This document shows positions 32,661-37,092 of a DNA stretch of 37,092 nt, in pieces. The notes beneath the pieces were generated by a model. It was given only the letters and a program-made list of their open reading frames with translations. It was not told the origin of the DNA and did no database searches. The DNA lies in the NCBI GenBank assembly GCA_030655215.1, contig JAURVZ010000009.1, positions 1-37,092 of the forward strand. Direction: 5' to 3'. Every line of letters starts with the position of its first letter. The stretch's first letter is position 1. The translations under genes and the position numbers were made by a program. Source of the DNA: Pseudolabrys sp. (GTDB taxonomy: Bacteria; Pseudomonadota; Alphaproteobacteria; Rhizobiales; Xanthobacteraceae).

Positions 32661-34529
32661 ATGCTCATTATTGACGACCTTACGGTCCGCATCGCCGGAC
32701 GTTCGCTGCTGGAAGACGCCTCCGCCCGCATCACGCCGGGTGCCCGCGTCGGCCTTGTCGGCCGCAACGGAACCGGCAAATCGACGCTTTTCAACGTCAT
32801 TACCGGCGAACTGGCGGCCGAAGGCGGCCATATCGAGATACCGCCGCGCTGGCGCATCGGCCGCCTCGCCCAGGAAGCGCCGAACGGACCGGAGAGCCTG
32901 CTCGAAGTCGTGCTGATGGCGCCGAGCGAGCGCACCGAGCTGATCGAGGAATCGGAGCACGCCACCGACCCGAACCGGATCGCCGAGATCCAGACCCGGC
33001 TGGCCGACATTGGCGCCCATGCTGCCCCTGCCCGCGCCGCCGCCATCCTCTCCGGCCTCGGCTTCTCGACCGCCGACCAGGCCCGCCCCTGCACTGAATT
33101 TTCCGGCGGCTGGCGCATGCGCGTGGCGCTTGCCGCGACGTTGTTCTCCGAGCCCGACCTGTTGATGCTCGACGAACCGACCAACTATCTCGATCTTGAA
33201 GGCACGCTGTGGCTGCAGGACCATCTGGCGAAATATCCGCATACGATGATCATCGTCAGCCATGACCGCGACATGCTCGACAATGCGGTCAACCAGATCC
33301 TGTCGCTCGAGGCCAAGAAGCTGACGCTGTACAAAGGCGGCTACTCGGATTTCGAACGGCTGCGCAGCGAGAAGCTGGTGCTCGACCAGAAGATGATGAA
33401 GAAGCAGGATGCGCAGCGCGCGCATCTGCAAGCCTTCGTTGATCGCTTCCGCGCCAAGGCGTCGAAAGCGACGCAGGCGCAATCGCGTATCAAGATGCTG
33501 GCCAAGATGCAGCCGATCTCGTCCATGGTCACCGACGATGTGCGGCCGATCATCATTCCGGCGCCGGAGAAATTGCTGTCGCCGCCGATCATCGCCACCG
33601 ACAATGTCGAAGTCGGCTATGACGAGCGCGTCATCCTCGGGGATTTGTCACTGCGCATCGACAATGACGATCGCATTGCTTTGCTCGGCTCGAACGGCAA
33701 CGGCAAATCGACATTGGTGAAGTTACTCGCCGGCAAGCTCAAGCCGATGAGCGGCTCGGTGACGCGCGCCGCCAATCTCAAGGTCGGCTATTTCGCGCAG
33801 CATCAGGTCGATGAGCTGGACATGGCCGGCACGCCTTACGAGCACGTGCGAAAGTTGATGCCGGGCGAACCGGAATCCAAAGTGCGCTCGCGGGTGGGCA
33901 TGATCGGGTTCTCAGGGCAGGCCGGCAACACCACCGTGTCGAAACTGTCAGGTGGCGAAAAAGCCCGTCTTTTGCTGGGTCTGGCGACGTTCGAAGCGCC
34001 GCAATTGATCATCCTCGACGAGCCGACTAACCATCTCGACATTGACAGCCGCGGCGCCTTGATCGAAGCGATCAACGATTATCCGGGCGCCGTGATCCTC
34101 GTCTCGCATGACCGCTATTTGCTGGAAGCCTGCGTCGACCGGCTCTGGCTGGTGTCGAGCGGCAGGGTCACGCCGTATGACGGCGATCTCGAGGATTACC
34201 ACAAGTTCGTCGTCTCGGATGGCCGTCCGGTCAACACCGCGACGAAGACCGTCGCACGTGTCGATCCGGTGGAGGCGCGCCGCGCCGCCGCCGGCAAGCG
34301 CATCGAGACTGCGCCCTTGCGCAAGCAGGTGTCAGAAGCCGAAGCGCAGATCGCGCAGCTCAACAAACAGCTCGGCAAGCTGGATGCGACCTTGGCCGAC
34401 GGCACGGTGTTTGCGCAGGACCCGGCGCGCGCGGCTGAGCTCTCGAAGACGCGCGCTAATGTCGTCGCCGCGATTACCAAGGCGGAAGAAGCCTGGCTCG
34501 CGGCGTCGAGTGCCCTCGAGACGGCTTAG
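32661..34529 (+). CDS. ABC-F family ATPase (YheS/Uup-like)
   Basis: 622 residues with two ATPase cassettes and no membrane segment. Cassette 1: Walker A GRNGTGKS (34-41), signature FSGGWRMRVALA, Walker B LLMLDEPTNYLD. Cassette 2: GSNGNGKS (343-350), LSGGEKARLLLG, LIILDEPTNHLD. The linker with FVDRFRAKASKATQAQSRIK is typical of the YheS/Uup branch. A charged C-terminal coiled coil (LRKQVSEAEAQIAQLNKQLG) follows. ABC-F proteins act on ribosomes, relieving stalls. The ATG at 32661 opens the first strand of the fold; the longer frame runs through the repeat. Its end overlaps the convergent lipoprotein gene by 4 bases. Confidence 0.94.
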   Translation: MLIIDDLTVRIAGRSLLEDASARITPGARVGLVGRNGTGKSTLFNVITGELAAEGGHIEIPPRWRIGRLAQEAPNGPESLLEVVLMAPSERTELIEESEHATDPNRIAEIQTRLADIGAHAAPARAAAILSGLGFSTADQARPCTEFSGGWRMRVALAATLFSEPDLLMLDEPTNYLDLEGTLWLQDHLAKYPHTMIIVSHDRDMLDNAVNQILSLEAKKLTLYKGGYSDFERLRSEKLVLDQKMMKKQDAQRAHLQAFVDRFRAKASKATQAQSRIKMLAKMQPISSMVTDDVRPIIIPAPEKLLSPPIIATDNVEVGYDERVILGDLSLRIDNDDRIALLGSNGNGKSTLVKLLAGKLKPMSGSVTRAANLKVGYFAQHQVDELDMAGTPYEHVRKLMPGEPESKVRSRVGMIGFSGQAGNTTVSKLSGGEKARLLLGLATFEAPQLIILDEPTNHLDIDSRGALIEAINDYPGAVILVSHDRYLLEACVDRLWLVSSGRVTPYDGDLEDYHKFVVSDGRPVNTATKTVARVDPVEARRAAAGKRIETAPLRKQVSEAEAQIAQLNKQLGKLDATLADGTVFAQDPARAAELSKTRANVVAAITKAEEAWLAASSALETA

Positions 34530-35125
34530 CGGATTTGCGTCGGCGGCGTGCTGCGCTGTCGCGTTGCTGTTGCCGGCTTTCGCGGCGCCGGTTTGGCGGG
34601 CTTGGCCAGCACCGGCGCGGCGCTGATTTCCTTCAGCCGCCCATCGGCAAAGGTGTAGATGCCCGGCCACGGACCGGATGTATAGGTGACCACTGTGTTG
34701 CGGTTGCCGGCAGGGCCCGCGCCGATATTGATATTGGACGGCGCGCCGGCGCGGCGCACGGTGTCACACTCCGTCATGCCCAGCGCAATGCCGCCGAGAA
34801 TGGGTTGCTCGACCGGGATGGCTGCCGCCGACCCTGTTGAATCCATCGCCGGGGACGCACTCGCCGCCATGACGGCAGGCGCACAGCTTCCGTCCGAATT
34901 GACCAGTTCTTCCGGCGCCACCGGGCCGCGCGGACCAAGGTCGAAATTCTTGTTGGCGACAGCGGCAGAACCGTCCGACCTGGCACCAAGCGCCAGCGGC
35001 GCCTGGAACCAGCCTGCGTCGCTCTTGACGCTGTCGGTGAAACTGGAGAGGCCGGAACAGCCGGCAGCAGCCGTGGCAAGCACGGCAACTCCGGCAAATT
35101 TCATCAGCAAACGATGACCTGGCAA
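34526..35125 (-). CDS. Putative lipoprotein of unknown function
   Basis: 199 residues. The start is taken as TTG at 35125 because a strong ribosome site (GAGGGGAG) is 6 bases upstream; the ATG at 35104 has none. The leader ends in TAAAGC, a lipobox with Cys23 as the lipidated residue. The middle contains low-complexity and Ala/Gly/Pro-rich stretches, then a conserved-looking region ALGMTECDTVRRAG and TYTSGPWPGIYTFADGRLKEI that resembles SmpA/BamE-like outer-membrane lipoproteins (GMT-type helix, then a strand). The tail is basic and proline-rich. Function unknown; the BamE-like reading is only a suggestion. Confidence 0.75.
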   Translation of the reverse strand: MPGHRLLMKFAGVAVLATAAAGCSGLSSFTDSVKSDAGWFQAPLALGARSDGSAAVANKNFDLGPRGPVAPEELVNSDGSCAPAVMAASASPAMDSTGSAAAIPVEQPILGGIALGMTECDTVRRAGAPSNINIGAGPAGNRNTVVTYTSGPWPGIYTFADGRLKEISAAPVLAKPAKPAPRKPATATRQRSTPPTQIR

Positions 35126-35213
35126 AACAAACTCCCCTCGGGGCTACTCTATCATGTTGTCCCTTATGACGTATTTTGCGTCATCACAATGGCACCCGGC
35201 AAGGGACGGTAAA

Positions 35214-35666
35214 TCAGGCCTTCTTGACCCAGCGCCCCTGCTCGTCCGGCTGCCAATAGGTGGCGGCGAAACCCTTGGCCTTGCAGTCCGCCCAGTGGAC
35301 CCGCGCTGCGGCGACGGCCTCGTCATCGTCGCCGTTGAACACCAGCACGATACGGGCATAGGCCTCGGCATCGGCCGGCAGCGCAGCACCCTCGATCAGG
35401 AAGCGGACCGTCGCCGCATTCGGATTGCTGTCGTCCAACGTCAGGAGCACCGGCTGCGCCGCCGCCTCCGGCTCGCGCCAGGTGCCGTGGGGCAGGAAAC
35501 CGTCATCGCTGAAAGTCCACAGATGCGCATCGAGCGCATCGATGCGCTCTTCCGATGTGCCCTGAACCACCACCTTCCAGCCGCGATCAAGCGACTTCTC
35601 CAGAAGCGGCGTGATGACGCCTTCCAGCTTCTGGCCTTGCAGGTGGTAGAAAAGAACTTCGGTCAT
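35214..35666 (-). CDS. holC: DNA polymerase III chi subunit
   Basis: 150 residues. HolC links the clamp-loader complex to single-stranded-DNA-binding protein. Recognised by the start MTEVLFYHL, LLEKSLDRGWKVVVQ, then ALDAHLWTFSDDGFLPHGT and PVLLTLDDSNPN, the family's best-conserved segments. Its ATG overlaps the TGA of the upstream membrane protein gene (ATGA), so it is translationally coupled. The usual alphaproteobacterial neighbour pepA lies just beyond that gene. Confidence 0.93.
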   Translation of the reverse strand: MTEVLFYHLQGQKLEGVITPLLEKSLDRGWKVVVQGTSEERIDALDAHLWTFSDDGFLPHGTWREPEAAAQPVLLTLDDSNPNAATVRFLIEGAALPADAEAYARIVLVFNGDDDEAVAAARVHWADCKAKGFAATYWQPDEQGRWVKKA

Positions 35667-36217
35667 GCGCGAACTTCACTACGGGTCGAGAACGAGTAGC
35701 CGATCAGCGCAATCAAGCAACCGACGCTGATCGCATGCAACGACACCAGCGAAGTGTATTCCTCAGCCGTGAAGACATGCAATGGCGCGCCGAGACGGCC
35801 GTGCAGGAACAGATACGCGGCCATCGGCAGGCCGACGCAAAACAAAGCCGCCGCCTTCTCGGTTGGCCGAAACAGAATGGCGCCAAGCAGGATGCATGGC
35901 AGGTAAAAGAGCTCGACACCGCTCGCGGTGCCAAACGCCCACATACACAGCACCGTATTGAGTGTGCCGGCAACACACATCAGGATGCGCCCGTACAAGG
36001 CATTGCGCCGCGCCATGGCAGGCACCGCGAAGAAGAACGGCGTCGACAGGAATGTCACCACCGTTATCCATGCCGGATTGCCGATAATGAAATAAACATA
36101 CAGCGGATAAAACGGCTGATTGGAGACGATCAGCAGCGCGACAAGATTGGCAAGCGCGGTCCGCGGATCCGGATGCGCCACGTATAGCTGTAACCGGCGC
36201 ATCCAGTTGTTGAGCAT
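35663..36217 (-). CDS. Unrecognised multi-helix membrane protein
   Basis: 184 residues from the ATG at 36217, 7 bases after the pepA stop. About five hydrophobic helices: ALANLVALLIVSNQPFYPLY, then ITVVTFLSTPFFFAVPAM, then ILMCVAGTLNTVLCMWAF, then LFYLPCILLGAILFR, then AALFCVGLPMAAYLFLH and LHAISVGCLIALIGYSF. It starts with a short cytoplasmic, basic stretch (WMRRLQLYVAHPDPRT). No catalytic domain is attached. It may be related to the sensing part of membrane cyclases or kinases, but I cannot assign it. It overlaps holC by 4 bases. Confidence 0.75.
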   Translation of the reverse strand: MLNNWMRRLQLYVAHPDPRTALANLVALLIVSNQPFYPLYVYFIIGNPAWITVVTFLSTPFFFAVPAMARRNALYGRILMCVAGTLNTVLCMWAFGTASGVELFYLPCILLGAILFRPTEKAAALFCVGLPMAAYLFLHGRLGAPLHVFTAEEYTSLVSLHAISVGCLIALIGYSFSTRSEVRA

Positions 36218-36224
36218 TTTTGGG

Positions 36225-37092
36225 CTATTTCTCGTAGTGATCAGCGACGAGCTTATCCAAAAGCCGCACGCCCCAACCCGATGCCCAGCTCTTGTTGATG
36301 TCGCTTGAGCGCGAGTCCATGCCGGTGCCGGCAATGTCGAGATGTGCCCACGGTGTTTTATCCGCGACAAAACGCTGGATGAATTGCGCCGCGGTGATCG
36401 CCCCGCCCCAGCGCGAGCCGCCGGTGTTCTTCACATCGGCGAACTTGCTGTCGATCATCTTGTCGTAGAACGGCGACAAGGGCATGCGCCACACCTTCTC
36501 ATCGACCGCTTCGCCGGCGAGATGCAGACGATGGCTGAGTTCGTCATTGTTGGTGAACATGCCGGCGAATTCCTGGCCGAGCGCAACAATGATCGCGCCG
36601 GTGAGCGTCGCCAGATCGATCATGAATTTCGGCTTGAAACGCTTGGCCGTGTACCAGAGCACGTCGGCGAGAACGAGACGGCCTTCGGCATCGGTGTTGA
36701 TGATCTCGATGGTCTGGCCGGACATTGACGTGACGATGTCGCCGGGGCGCTGCGCGTTGCCGTCCGGCATGTTTTCGACGACGCCGATGACGCCGACCGC
36801 GTTCACCTTGGCCTTGCGCGCGGCGAGCGCCTGCATCAGGCCGACGACGCAGGCGGCGCCCGCCATGTCGCCTTTCATGTCTTCCATGCCGGAGGCCGGC
36901 TTGATGGAAATGCCGCCGGTGTCGAAGCAGACGCCCTTGCCGATGAAGGCCACCGGCGCCTCGCCCTTCTTGCCGCCGTCCCAGCGCATGATGACGACGC
37001 GGCTTTCCCGCACCGAACCCTGGCCGACGCCGAGCAGCGCGCCCATGCCGAGCTTGGTCATCGCCTTGATGTCGAGCACTTCGACTTTGACG
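36225..37092 (-). CDS. pepA: Leucyl aminopeptidase (M17), C-terminal part
   Basis: About 289 residues; the N-terminus lies beyond the window edge. M17 aminopeptidases are hexameric two-metal enzymes of the cytoplasm that release N-terminal residues. The catalytic domain is shown by [17 protein letters not shown] (metal lysine and aspartate, [10 protein letters not shown]) and [16 protein letters not shown] (NTDAEGRL). The end [21 protein letters not shown] is typical. PepA may also bind DNA in E. coli. It leads the pepA-membrane protein-holC unit. Confidence 0.95.
   Translation of the reverse strand, partial: VKVEVLDIKAMTKLGMGALLGVGQGSVRESRVVIMRWDGGKKGEAPVAFIGKGVCFDTGGISIKPASGMEDMKGDMAGAACVVGLMQALAARKAKVNAVGVIGVVENMPDGNAQRPGDIVTSMSGQTIEIINTDAEGRLVLADVLWYTAKRFKPKFMIDLATLTGAIIVALGQEFAGMFTNNDELSHRLHLAGEAVDEKVWRMPLSPFYDKMIDSKFADVKNTGGSRWGGAITAAQFIQRFVADKTPWAHLDIAGTGMDSRSSDINKSWASGWGVRLLDKLVADHYEK

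Noticed and set aside
1..37092. CRISPR array, prophage, integrase, insertion sequence or tRNA gene
   Set aside because: No regularly spaced repeats with spacers, phage or transposase proteins, or cloverleaf with TTCGA-type arm was seen; all repeats found are isolated palindromes.

Overview
The window is a high-GC, densely coded chromosomal segment of an alphaproteobacterium, most likely order Hyphomicrobiales (Rhizobiales) near Bradyrhizobium, Pseudolabrys or Rhodopseudomonas. Supporting signs are the class II ribonucleotide reductase, an HdaA-type replication regulator divergent from purM-purN, an AspRS with non-discriminating signature residues, a GGAAC-N16-CGTT EcfG-type stress promoter, and several families of intergenic hairpin repeats typical of such genomes. 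The taxon is inferred from gene content and not proven. Most genes are housekeeping. No rRNA, tRNA, CRISPR array, prophage, transposase or integrase was seen, and no gap between genes exceeds 300 bases.

Layout. 1-2500: the 3' end of nrdJ with its terminator, then a small AT-richer accessory pair (a DUF2188 protein and an exported trypsin-like protease). 2490-4650: UBP-type zinc finger, two small unknown proteins, an SDR oxidoreductase and clpS. 4769-7741: BLUF photoreceptor, 2-hydroxyacid dehydrogenase, a one-helix membrane microprotein behind the EcfG-like promoter, a zinc-ribbon microprotein and an exported glutathione peroxidase. 7861-11705: membrane EAL phosphodiesterase, pirin and a periplasmic amidohydrolase. 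11834-18515: aspS divergent from a run of TPP enzyme, rnd, ltaE and pxpA, the last three overlapping end to start. 18771-23344: ppk1-ppx-class I glutamine amidotransferase. 23452-25819: CDP-alcohol phosphatidyltransferase, AI-2E family permease and hdaA, joined by 4-base overlaps with non-ATG starts. 25969-27700: purM-purN. 27795-32522: DoxX protein, molybdopterin oxidoreductase, TerC, ndk and a DinB-fold protein. 32661-37092: ABC-F ATPase, a lipoprotein, holC, an unrecognised membrane protein and the 3' part of pepA.

Functional themes are polyphosphate synthesis and breakdown, purine synthesis, replication control (HdaA, HolC), N-end-rule proteolysis (ClpS, PepA), and stress or redox functions (GPx, pirin, BLUF, DUF2188). 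No complete new multi-gene system is demonstrated. The most unusual items are the protease/DUF2188 island, the EcfG-like promoter ahead of a 50-residue membrane protein, a hairpin that buries the start codon of the molybdopterin oxidoreductase, the rnd-ltaE-pxpA overlap, the unknown membrane protein coupled to holC, and the two-module hairpin repeats.
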